Source: Desulfocapsaceae bacterium
GTDB taxonomy: Bacteria > Desulfobacterota > Desulfobulbia > Desulfobulbales > Desulfocapsaceae
Assembly: GCA_029934775.1 (NCBI GenBank)
Contig: JAOZLO010000223.1
Coordinates: 1-5,425, forward strand
DNA: 5,425 nucleotides
Reading direction: 5' to 3'
Under the pieces are notes generated by a model. It had not been told where the DNA came from, searched no databases, and saw nothing but the letters and a program-made list of their open reading frames with translations. Below, piece by piece: positions 1 to 5,353 of this stretch; within the stretch, counting starts at the first letter, position 1; each line of letters opens with the position of its first letter. Position numbers and translations under genes: made by a program.

Positions 1-116
1 TATATTCCTCGATTTCTTGTTTTTTCTTACAGAAGTTAAGGAGTAAGGTACTAAAGGGTTTTCACTTAATGATGAACAAAAGCAGATTGTTTCATTGATA
101 GACACAACAAGATAGA

Positions 117-123
117 AGAGGAG
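117..123 (+). promoter_or_regulatory. Ribosome binding site that fixes the TTG start of korA
   Basis: AGAGGAG lies 8 nt before the TTG at 132. An in-frame TAG at 99-101 rules out any start further upstream, and no ATG or GTG occurs in frame before the conserved N-terminus. This site is therefore the main evidence for a TTG start. Confidence 0.7.
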
Positions 124-131
124 ATCTCTCG

Positions 132-1265
132 TTGAAGAAAGAAGAAATATGTATCATTCAGGGAAATGAAGCCTGCGTAAAAGGTGCTGTCAGGGCGGGG
201 TGTCGCTTTTTCGCCGGCTATCCAATTACACCTGCTTCAGAAATTGCGGAGCGGATGGCAGTTGAGATGCCGCTTTGTGGAGGAAATTTCCTGCAGATGG
301 AGGATGAAATCGGTTCTATTGCCGCTGTTATCGGAGCAACCTGGGGGGGGGTGAAAGCGTGTACGGCAACGTCCGGTCCCGGGTTTTCCTTAATGCAGGA
401 GAATATTGGCTATGCCGTTGAAACGGAAACCCCCTGTGTCATTATTAATGTGATGCGGGGTGGACCTTCAACCGGCCAGCCCACTGTGTCATCTCAACAG
501 GATGTAATGCAGGCACGTTATGGATCTCACGGTGATTATGAGATGATTGTTCTCTGCCCGTCGTCTGTGCAGGATTGTTATGAACTTACCGTCAAGGCAT
601 TTAATCTGGCTGAAAAGTTCCGTAATCCGGTTGTGGTCTTGTCTGATGAAATTGTTGGTCATACCCGGGAGATATTGCGAATCCCTGAACAGATCGATGT
701 GTGGGAGCGTCAACGACCAACTGCAGCTCCGGAAGATTACAAACCATACCGGCCTGAACCTTCCGGATTGCTGGACGGTATGCCCTCGTTTGGACAGGGA
801 TATCGACTGCTGGTTGATGGGCAGTTGCACGATGAAACTGGTAATCGTAAAGGAGCTGATACCAAAATCAGTGGTGAGTTGCAGAGGCGGCTGTGCAGAA
901 AAATTACCGATCATGCCGATGAACTTGAAGATGTGCGTACCGCTTTTATCGATGATGCCAAGGTGCTTGTTGTTGCCTATGGTTCGGTGGCCCGATCTGC
1001 ATTGTCAGCAGTTCAACTGGGCCGGAAGAATGACTGTAAAGTAGGGTTTTTTCACCCACGAATACTGTGGCCATTTCCAGAAAAAGCACTGCAAAAGCTG
1101 TTGAATGGTGTGTCGCGTATAATTGTTCCGGAAATGAATATCGGGAAAGTCTGTCGTGAAGTAGAACGACTGGCCCCCGGAATAGATGTTGTCTCCCTGG
1201 CCAAGGTAGGTGGTGAACTTCACACTCCTCAGGAGATCTTTGAAGCCTTTCAGAACATAGAATAA
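132..1265 (+). CDS. korA: 2-oxoacid (probably 2-oxoglutarate):ferredoxin oxidoreductase, alpha subunit
   Basis: This 377-residue protein is the alpha subunit of a cytosolic oxidoreductase that interconverts 2-oxoacid plus CoA with acyl-CoA, CO2 and reduced ferredoxin. The N-terminal pyrimidine-binding domain (about 5-190) shows the family signatures GYPITP (29-34), QMEDEIGS (55-62, with the glutamate expected to contact thiamine pyrophosphate), TSGPGFSLMQE (80-90), GGPSTGQPT (110-118) and YGSHGDY (130-136). A transketolase-C-like domain fills about 275-370. The wording of these motifs resembles archaeal KorA more than pyruvate- or VorB-type subunits, so 2-oxoglutarate is the favoured substrate, by inference. 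The start is a TTG at 132, preceded by AGAGGAG (117-123) at 8 nt. A TAG at 99-101 lies upstream in frame and there is no ATG or GTG between them. The gene leads korBDC, 27 nt before korB. The conserved Trp-Gly-Gly-Val is written with nine consecutive G (343-351). Confidence 0.93.
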   Translation: MKKEEICIIQGNEACVKGAVRAGCRFFAGYPITPASEIAERMAVEMPLCGGNFLQMEDEIGSIAAVIGATWGGVKACTATSGPGFSLMQENIGYAVETETPCVIINVMRGGPSTGQPTVSSQQDVMQARYGSHGDYEMIVLCPSSVQDCYELTVKAFNLAEKFRNPVVVLSDEIVGHTREILRIPEQIDVWERQRPTAAPEDYKPYRPEPSGLLDGMPSFGQGYRLLVDGQLHDETGNRKGADTKISGELQRRLCRKITDHADELEDVRTAFIDDAKVLVVAYGSVARSALSAVQLGRKNDCKVGFFHPRILWPFPEKALQKLLNGVSRIIVPEMNIGKVCREVERLAPGIDVVSLAKVGGELHTPQEIFEAFQNIE

Positions 1266-1292
1266 CTTATAACGAGGAGTGTATTCAATACA

Positions 1293-2099
1293 ATGCATCC
1301 GATTGCTGAAAAATATATACGTAAAAGTGCACTGCCGACGATTTTTTGTCCGGGATGTGGGCATGGGACGGTATTAAACTGTTTTTTGAGGGCTGTTGAC
1401 CAGCTTGACATTTTTGACACTCTTGGACTGGTCTCCGGGATAGGCTGTTCCAGCTGGACACCTGTTTTTGTCAATTCTGACGTCATGCACACGGTACATG
1501 GCCGGGCCTTAGCATTTGCCACAGGACTGAAAGTATCGAACCCCAGGCTCAATGTTATGGTATTTACAGGTGATGGAGACTGTATCGGCATAGGTGGCAA
1601 CCATCTTATCCATGCGGCTCGCCGGAATATAGATATGACTGTCTTTATGCTGGATAATGCCATTTACGGCATGACTGGAGGGCAGGTATCACCTACCACG
1701 CCTGCTGATGCCAAAAGTCAGACGACACCATATGGAAACCCCGAGCCTCCATTTGATGTTTGTGCACTGGTGACCAGTGCAGGTGCAACTCATGTTGCAC
1801 GTTACACAACCGTTCAACCACGCACAATGATCAATGGAATCAAAAAGGCAATTGAACATAAAGGGTTTTCTTTTGTTCACATTATATCCCAATGTCCAAC
1901 GCAGACGGGACGCTATGTCTACGGAATGACAAAACCGGATGAATATGTGCGGATGATTCGGGAGCAGTCAATTTCTTTGACTGCCGCTGAGAAACGCTCT
2001 ACAGAAGAACTGAAGGGAAAAATTATTACCGGTATACTTCATGAATGCGGTGACCGACCCGAATTTGTAGAAACTCTGAGTCGGCTCAGGAGGGCTTGA
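1293..2099 (+). CDS. korB: 2-oxoacid (probably 2-oxoglutarate):ferredoxin oxidoreductase, beta subunit
   Basis: This 268-residue protein is the thiamine-pyrophosphate and iron-sulfur subunit that pairs with KorA. The sequence shows CPGCGHG (19-25), a third cysteine in GIGCSSW (C52) and a fourth in SQCPTQTGR (C201). These four match the ligands of the intramolecular [4Fe-4S] cluster in this enzyme class. The TPP/Mg site is GDGD (93-96) followed by N122 and YGMTGGQ (125-131). The length is within the usual 250-300 range. The ATG at 1293 is the only reasonable start. GAGGAG (1274-1279) sits 13 nt upstream, longer than ideal, but no other start codon lies between. The gene follows korA by 27 nt and precedes the ferredoxin by 4 nt, as expected for stoichiometric co-expression. 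A 19-bp palindrome lies inside it at 1763-1781. Confidence 0.94.
   Translation: MHPIAEKYIRKSALPTIFCPGCGHGTVLNCFLRAVDQLDIFDTLGLVSGIGCSSWTPVFVNSDVMHTVHGRALAFATGLKVSNPRLNVMVFTGDGDCIGIGGNHLIHAARRNIDMTVFMLDNAIYGMTGGQVSPTTPADAKSQTTPYGNPEPPFDVCALVTSAGATHVARYTTVQPRTMINGIKKAIEHKGFSFVHIISQCPTQTGRYVYGMTKPDEYVRMIREQSISLTAAEKRSTEELKGKIITGILHECGDRPEFVETLSRLRRA
1763..1800. repeat. Two adjacent inverted repeats inside korB
   Basis: Positions 1763-1781 form a perfect odd palindrome, TGCACTGGTGACCAGTGCA, with 9-bp arms around a central G. One base further on, 1783-1788 (GTGCAA) and 1795-1800 (TTGCAC) form a second inverted repeat with a 6-nt spacer. They encode part of CALVTSAGATHVA in KorB, which is not a signature region that would dictate the bases. 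Function is unknown. Confidence 0.6.
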
Positions 2100-2103
2100 T
2101 CAC

Positions 2104-2343
2104 ATGAAAGCAAAGAAAAGAGCCACTACGAAAATTGTTATTGACAGCTACATGTGTAAAGGCTGCCATATCTGTATTGATCAATGTCCTGAAAATGTGC
2201 TGGAGGTATCGCAAAGTAGAAATGCAAAGGGATATCTGATGCCGGTTGCCAGCAGGATTGATGACTGTATCACCTGTATGCTGTGTGAGTTGATTTGCCC
2301 GGATTTAGCCATAACTGTGGAGACGAATGACGATGAGAAATGA
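2104..2343 (+). CDS. korD: 2-oxoacid:ferredoxin oxidoreductase, delta (2[4Fe-4S] ferredoxin) subunit
   Basis: This 79-residue ferredoxin-like subunit should carry electrons from the catalytic beta subunit to free ferredoxin. Two complete CxxCxxCxxxCP motifs are visible: C18, C21, C24, C28 (CKGCHICIDQCP) and C55, C58, C61, C65 (CITCMLCELICP), enough for two [4Fe-4S] clusters. There is no signal peptide, so it is cytosolic. AGGAGG (2088-2093), inside the end of korB, lies 10 nt before the ATG. Its stop overlaps the start of korC, which suggests translational coupling. In many genomes this subunit precedes the alpha gene or is fused to another subunit. Here it sits between beta and gamma, an A-B-D-C order. 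Confidence 0.92.
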   Translation: MKAKKRATTKIVIDSYMCKGCHICIDQCPENVLEVSQSRNAKGYLMPVASRIDDCITCMLCELICPDLAITVETNDDEK

Positions 2344-2884
2344 AACTATGTTTGCAGGTTTTGGTGGTCAGGGCATTGTCAAGGCCGCTCTCCTGCTCAC
2401 CCAGGCAGCCGGTCTTTATGAAAAGAAAGAGGTGGCCCAGACTCAAAGTTATGGACCGGAAGCACGGGGTGGGGCCTGTAAATCTGAAGTTGTACTCAGC
2501 AGCGATGAGATTGCCTATATAAAAACGAGTAGACTTGATGCGCTGGTAGTAATGTCCCAACCGGCACTGGATAAGTATTGCGGACAGGTGTTGGCAGAGA
2601 GCACTATGGTGATCTATGACTCCACCCTGGTCGAAGAAATTCCGGTAAATTTCAAACATACAATCGGTATTGCTGCAACCAGTATCGCTGAAGAGGAATT
2701 TGGCAGGTCTCTTTTTGCAAATATTATCATGCTTGGTGCCTTAGCAGGTGCCACTGGAATAGTAGGTTTCGAAGCTTTATCCCTTGCACTCGAAGGCAAT
2801 GTACCACCCAAAACACTGGAAACAAACCGTAAGGCGCTCAAACGTGGTTTTGAGTGTGCAAAGAGTCCTGCCTGTCCGGGGTAG
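2333..2884 (+). CDS. korC: 2-oxoacid:ferredoxin oxidoreductase, gamma subunit
   Basis: This protein of 183 residues from the chosen start is the gamma subunit of the complex (pyruvate/ketoisovalerate oxidoreductase catalytic-domain family). It begins almost at once with the family motif FAGFGGQG and continues with SYGPEARGG, both diagnostic of KorC/VorC/PorC. The length is typical. Two ATGs are possible, 2327 and 2333. GGAG at 2319-2322 is only 4 nt from the first but 10 nt from the second, and the MRNET N-terminus from 2333 looks like those of relatives, so 2333 is preferred. Either start overlaps the end of korD (11 or 17 nt), indicating coupled translation. The C-terminus carries two cysteines in CAKSPACPG, which I do not recognise as a conserved feature. 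It is the last gene of the operon. Confidence 0.92.
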   Translation: MRNETMFAGFGGQGIVKAALLLTQAAGLYEKKEVAQTQSYGPEARGGACKSEVVLSSDEIAYIKTSRLDALVVMSQPALDKYCGQVLAESTMVIYDSTLVEEIPVNFKHTIGIAATSIAEEEFGRSLFANIIMLGALAGATGIVGFEALSLALEGNVPPKTLETNRKALKRGFECAKSPACPG

Positions 2885-2937
2885 CATCTTATTTCTGAAT
2901 TTCTGCTATAAAAATAAAAAATAACCAACTTCATTGT

Positions 2938-3005
2938 TTGACTTTTCTCGAATTGGTGGGAGAAGGCTGAATGTTTTTGTAGGCACTCTTGCGTCCAAAA
3001 GTCAA
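2938..3005. repeat. 9-bp inverted repeat with 50-nt spacer
   Basis: TTGACTTTT (2938-2946) and AAAAGTCAA (2997-3005) are exact reverse complements. Inside the spacer a smaller hairpin is possible (TTCTC 2945-2949 with GAGAA 2960-2964, overlapping the outer arm by two bases). It lies just downstream of korC and could be a 3'-UTR structure or a protein-binding pair. Nothing in the sequence decides between these. Confidence 0.4.
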
Positions 3006-3064
3006 GGAGTGATGCTTAAAATTCGTTATGATTTGCACTGTTGAGTAGATTTCTTTATTTTCAT

Positions 3065-3093
3065 TGGACAAAGGCGCTAATAATTTCGATAAT
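3065..3093 (+). promoter_or_regulatory. Probable sigma70-type promoter of the response-regulator gene
   Basis: TGGACA (3065-3070, 5 of 6 to TTGACA) and GATAAT (3088-3093, 5 of 6 to TATAAT) are separated by 17 bp, the optimal spacing. Transcription would begin near 3100, giving a leader of about 90 nt before the GTG at 3192. This supports separate transcription of the regulator from the kor operon. Confidence 0.5.
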
Positions 3094-3191
3094 GAAGAGG
3101 TCGCAGATGAAAAATTCAATCGTCAAGAGGTGGCGAATGTTGTACCTGGTTTTGTCCGGGGGAGTGACTCAATACGTAGCGGAGAGTAACA

Positions 3192-3770
3192 GTGAAGATC
3201 TTAATTGCCGAAGATGAGTTTACCACAAGAATGTTAGTACAGGTAAGCCTTGAAAACTGGGGTTATCGCGTTGAGAGTGTCGCAGATGGACATGAAGCCT
3301 GGTCAATTTTGAAGCAAAAGGCTGCCCCTCATATCGCTATTCTTGACTGGGAAATGCCTGAGCTGGATGGGCTTGAGGTGTGTCGAAGGATTAAGGAGAT
3401 GGGGACAGAAAACCCTCCCTATATCATCCTGTTGACCGCACGAGATCAAAAAAAGGATATTGTTAAAGGGTTTGATGCGGGGGCAGACGACTATATGACC
3501 AAGCCATTTAATGATAATGAGCTCATTGCTCGTGTTCGTGTTGCAGAGCGACTGGTCCGAACTCAGACATCCCTGTTGGAATCTGTTACTGAATTAAAAG
3601 ATGTGCTGAATCAGCTTGAGATGATTCAGGGAGGAATGGAGGTCTGTCAGTCGTGTTGTAAAGTTCTCAGTAATACTGATAATGAGTGGTATTCCATACA
3701 GGAAGTGGTTAAACACCACGGCGATCTGCGCTTTATTCACTCTATATGTCCCGACTGTAACCAGGAGTGA
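3192..3770 (+). CDS. Orphan CheY-like response regulator with C-terminal cysteine (CxxCC...CxxC) module
   Basis: This 192-residue cytosolic signalling protein has an N-terminal receiver domain (about 1-122). It shows the acidic pair E7/D8, the phospho-acceptor D52 (ILDWEMPELDG), the conserved T82 (LLTARD) and K104 (TKPF). Residues about 121-148 look like a helical coiled-coil linker. The C-terminal segment (about 149-192) has no DNA-binding or enzymatic domain. It carries C152, C155, C156 and then C186, C189 (ICPDC), a pattern fit for a metal site or redox switch. Similar short tails occur on many deltaproteobacterial sensor and receiver proteins, as I recall, and their role is not known to me. 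The start is GTG at 3192 with GGAG (3181-3184) 7 nt upstream, and an in-frame TAG at 3177 blocks anything earlier. No histidine kinase gene is adjacent. The last 29 bases overlap the macro-domain gene on the other strand. Confidence 0.88.
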   Translation: MKILIAEDEFTTRMLVQVSLENWGYRVESVADGHEAWSILKQKAAPHIAILDWEMPELDGLEVCRRIKEMGTENPPYIILLTARDQKKDIVKGFDAGADDYMTKPFNDNELIARVRVAERLVRTQTSLLESVTELKDVLNQLEMIQGGMEVCQSCCKVLSNTDNEWYSIQEVVKHHGDLRFIHSICPDCNQE

Positions 3771-4224
3771 TGACGTTGTAAATCACCAGAGTATGATCCT
3801 CTTCGTTCAGTTCTTGTTTAATAATTGCAGAGATTATATCCCAGTCTCCCCCGGCCAGACCGGCACCAATTTTTGGGAAGCCGAAACGTTTGCCGGAGTA
3901 CTCTTTTTTGAGCTGTGCAAAAAGACTGCTTATGGCTTTATAATCAACCAGGATGGGTTTACCGGAATAGTTGTACTGAGTGTAGCCATTAATAATAGTT
4001 ATTGTATGTTCGTTTCTGATCACCGTGGCATGACTGTAACTGCCGAGTTTGCTCCTGTCGCCTTTTTGAGTAGCCATGTCAGCACTGAGAGCTTCTGGAA
4101 ACTCTGATTTTATTGATCGTGCTACACCGGCATCCATTGTACAGAAACAGTTACAGCCATGGATGATCACATCAAAATGGCCGTCAAGAGCCAGCTGCAG
4201 CAGGTCTCCCTCGACAGTTTTCAT
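3742..4224 (-). CDS. Macro-domain protein (Poa1p/Appr-1''-p-processing-like)
   Basis: This 160-residue protein is essentially a single macro domain, a fold that binds ADP-ribose and often hydrolyses ADP-ribosyl esters or ADP-ribose-1''-phosphate. Visible motifs are an early GD (6-7), HGCNCFCTMDAGVA (22-35, ligand-binding loop) and FPKIGAGLAGGDW (116-128, phosphate loop), wording typical of the Poa1p-like branch. The actual reaction cannot be read from the sequence. The ATG at 4224 shares its A with the TAA of the upstream selenoprotein gene (TAATG). The preceding bases (AAAAAGACGA) hold no convincing Shine-Dalgarno sequence, so translation is probably coupled to the upstream gene. The fold should end near HTLVIYN (144-150). 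The remaining residues, about 151-160, are encoded almost entirely antisense to the response-regulator C-terminus and look like an overlap-derived extension. Confidence 0.85.
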   Translation of the reverse strand: MKTVEGDLLQLALDGHFDVIIHGCNCFCTMDAGVARSIKSEFPEALSADMATQKGDRSKLGSYSHATVIRNEHTITIINGYTQYNYSGKPILVDYKAISSLFAQLKKEYSGKRFGFPKIGAGLAGGDWDIISAIIKQELNEEDHTLVIYNVITPGYSRDI

Positions 4225-4841
4225 TATCGTCTTTTTATGCCGTTTTCAGCGACCATTCTCACAAGTCTCTCATAACTCTGTGCTCCTACCAGCTTGTGAT
4301 TATTCATCAGGAAGGTGGGTGCAGCGGTTACGTTTTTAAATCTTGATTCTGCCCAGTCCTGGTCCACTCCATCTTTAAAAGACCTTGACGCCAGCACTTC
4401 TTCAGCCAGTTCTACCGATAAGCCGATATTTTTTACAATTTCCAGCAGATGAGGTACTTTGGCGAGGTTAATTCCGTCTGCAAAATAGGCTCTGAAGGCG
4501 GCCATATGAAATTCTTCACCTTTTCCCATGCTCTCCGCCCAGAGGCCCAGTTCCTGGGCGAGTCTGCTGTTGCAGGTCATTGTTCGCTTGCCAAAGGGGA
4601 GACCATGTTCCTCAGCGGTTCGTTTTAACTGGCCGACCATCTCGCGGATTCTTTCAGAGCTGACGTGAAAGAGGTCTTCGAGAAGTTGACCATCCTCGGG
4701 GGTTTCCGGGTGAAGTGGAAATGCCCGCCAGCGAACAGTTATGTCATATTCCTTCTGCAGTTGTTCAATACTCCCGGTAATGAAGTAACACCAGGGTCAG
4801 ATATAGTCGGAAAAAACTTCGAGCACATTTTTTTCAGTCAT
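4224..4841 (-). CDS. Selenocysteine-containing DsbA/FrnE-family thiol oxidoreductase (Sec-Pro-Trp-Cys)
   Basis: Read from ATG 4841 with TGA 4799-4797 decoded as selenocysteine, this is a 205-residue protein of the thioredoxin-fold DsbA/FrnE family, of normal length. Residues 9-20 are VFSDYI-U-PWCYF, so U15 replaces the nucleophilic cysteine of the CPWC centre and C18 is the resolving cysteine. Further family marks are RWRAFPLHPETP (38-49), the helical insertion (about 65-155), the cis-proline loop TAAPTF (P175) and KLVGAQ (183-188). There is no signal peptide, so it should act as a cytosolic thiol/disulfide or peroxide-linked oxidoreductase; the substrate is unknown. AAAGGAAG (4857-4850) lies 8 nt before the ATG. 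Apart from the single TGA the frame is open to TAA at 4226-4224. A SECIS-like hairpin follows the TGA. Conventional calling would keep only the fragment from Met68 (4640), which lacks the active site and has no good ribosome site. The alternatives are a nonsense mutation or sequencing error (TGC/TGT to TGA). Confidence 0.85.
4760..4789 (-). promoter_or_regulatory. Bacterial SECIS element, SelB-binding mRNA hairpin
   Basis: Numbering the mRNA from the U of UGA as 1, nucleotides 16-19 (UUCA) pair with 33-36 (UGAA). U20 and U32 form a mismatch, and UAC (21-23) pairs with GUA (29-31), closing the 5-nt loop CGGGA (24-28; genomic 4776-4772). Below an asymmetric internal loop, GUU (11-13) can pair with AAC (38-40). 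The loop begins 20 nt after the UGA and has a G among its first two bases. The unpaired U three base pairs under the loop mirrors the bulged U of the E. coli fdhF SECIS upper stem. The fold was done by eye, with no energy calculated. Confidence 0.75.
4797..4799 (-). other. In-frame UGA decoded as selenocysteine (residue 15)
   Basis: On the - strand the codon order is GAC TAT ATC TGA CCC TGG TGT TAC (D-Y-I-Sec-P-W-C-Y). The TGA replaces exactly the first Cys of the CPWC redox motif, the classic Cys-to-Sec position in thioredoxin-fold selenoproteins, and a SECIS-like hairpin begins a few nucleotides downstream. Confidence 0.85.
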
Positions 4842-4849
4842 GGGATTTT

Positions 4850-4857
4850 CTTCCTTT
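4850..4857 (-). promoter_or_regulatory. Ribosome binding site of the selenoprotein gene
   Basis: AAAGGAAG on the - strand, 8 nt before the ATG at 4841, lies in the 41-nt gap after trmO. It supports translation starting upstream of the UGA rather than at Met68 (4640), where no comparable site exists. Confidence 0.7.
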
Positions 4858-4882
4858 AATAAAGTTTTTTTTGTGCGAGCCC

Positions 4883-5353
4883 TTAGTCTGCAAAGCGCCT
4901 GTCGGACCGTTTCTGGATGACCTCTTCTCCTGATGATTGCATCCAGCCGGAACTGCTTTTTTGAATTTCATCAAATGCTGCGATATACGGCTTAATGTCC
5001 AGCAGGGGTGTGGAGTCAAGAACGTCAATTCCCTGCACCGTGATGATGTTGTCTTCAATCTTTTTCAGCATAACAAGAGAGAGGCCAATATGGTTGGGGC
5101 GCAGCGGTGATCTGGTGGCAAAAACCCCTCGCTGGATGGTATCCATAAAAGGAGTCACTTTAAGAGCTGTTTTCCGGGCCATATGAAATTCATAGAGCAG
5201 ATAAATATGGCTGAATCCACCAAGATCATCCAATCCCTGGACAAATTCTCTTTTGACCTCAATGGTGCCGATGACATCTTCTGCCCCTTTGGGCTGGATG
5301 GGCATATCTTCCAGGGTTGTAAACGGTGTACGAATAGTACCAATTGTTTTCAT
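4883..5353 (-). CDS. trmO: tRNA (N6-threonylcarbamoyladenosine(37)-N6)-methyltransferase, short TrmO form
   Basis: This 156-residue protein belongs to the TrmO/TsaA (YaeB/VirR) family, a beta-barrel class of SAM-dependent enzymes that methylate the t6A37 base of certain tRNAs to m6t6A. It begins with IGTIRTPF (4-11) and includes GGFSHIYLLYEFH (45-57). The strongest signature is GVFATRSPLRPNHIGLSLV (76-94), followed by LDSTPLLDIKPYI (112-124). It corresponds to the catalytic N-terminal domain only; the E. coli protein (about 235 residues) has an additional C-terminal domain. Single-domain versions are common in archaea and anaerobes. The start is ATG at 5353, with only a weak purine stretch (TAGAG) upstream. 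It is the first visible gene of the - strand cluster, 41 nt before the selenoprotein gene. A functional link between tRNA modification and the redox protein is not evident from the sequence. Confidence 0.88.
   Translation of the reverse strand: MKTIGTIRTPFTTLEDMPIQPKGAEDVIGTIEVKREFVQGLDDLGGFSHIYLLYEFHMARKTALKVTPFMDTIQRGVFATRSPLRPNHIGLSLVMLKKIEDNIITVQGIDVLDSTPLLDIKPYIAAFDEIQKSSSGWMQSSGEEVIQKRSDRRFAD

Larger units (their letters stand above)
2885..3191. other. Intergenic region between the kor operon and the response regulator
   Basis: No convincing gene lies in these 307 bases. The first 40 are very AT-rich (around 2909-2924). I find no GC-rich hairpin followed by a T-run, so no intrinsic terminator for the kor operon can be assigned. 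The middle holds a 9-bp inverted repeat (2938-2946 with 2997-3005). The right half holds a sigma70-type promoter candidate (3065-3093) and a roughly 90-nt leader before the response-regulator start. Confidence 0.6.

Noticed and set aside
489..1044. Long ORFs in other frames of korA (and comparable ones over korB, korC, trmO and the macro gene)
   Set aside because: They overlap genes with clear family motifs and encode no recognisable domains; they are frame shadows.
2885..2925. Intrinsic terminator after korC
   Set aside because: The only dyads here are short and A/T-only, and the run following them on the + strand is A rather than T.
3012..3044. Ten-codon ORF after AAGGAG (3004-3009)
   Set aside because: The ribosome site is only 2 nt from the ATG and the peptide is too short to support.
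3107..3217. Small ORF of 36 codons (begins MKNSIVKRWRM) overlapping the response-regulator start, with AAGAGG (3095-3100) 6 nt upstream
   Set aside because: If the promoter at 3065-3093 is correct, transcription starts around 3100 and the ribosome site would not be in the mRNA. The peptide resembles nothing I know and its 3' end lies in the regulator gene in another frame.
4224..4640. Stand-alone 138-residue DsbA-like protein starting at Met68
   Set aside because: It lacks the active-site CxxC, has no proper ribosome site before 4640, and family-typical sequence continues upstream in frame through the TGA. It is the C-terminal part of the selenoprotein.
4793..4799. Alternative hairpin starting right after the UGA (CCC, bulged U, GGU pairing with ACCGGG)
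   Set aside because: It pairs well, but its loop begins only 7 nt after the UGA, too close for SelB function and inside the ribosome footprint. The hairpin at 4760-4789 fits the known SECIS geometry.
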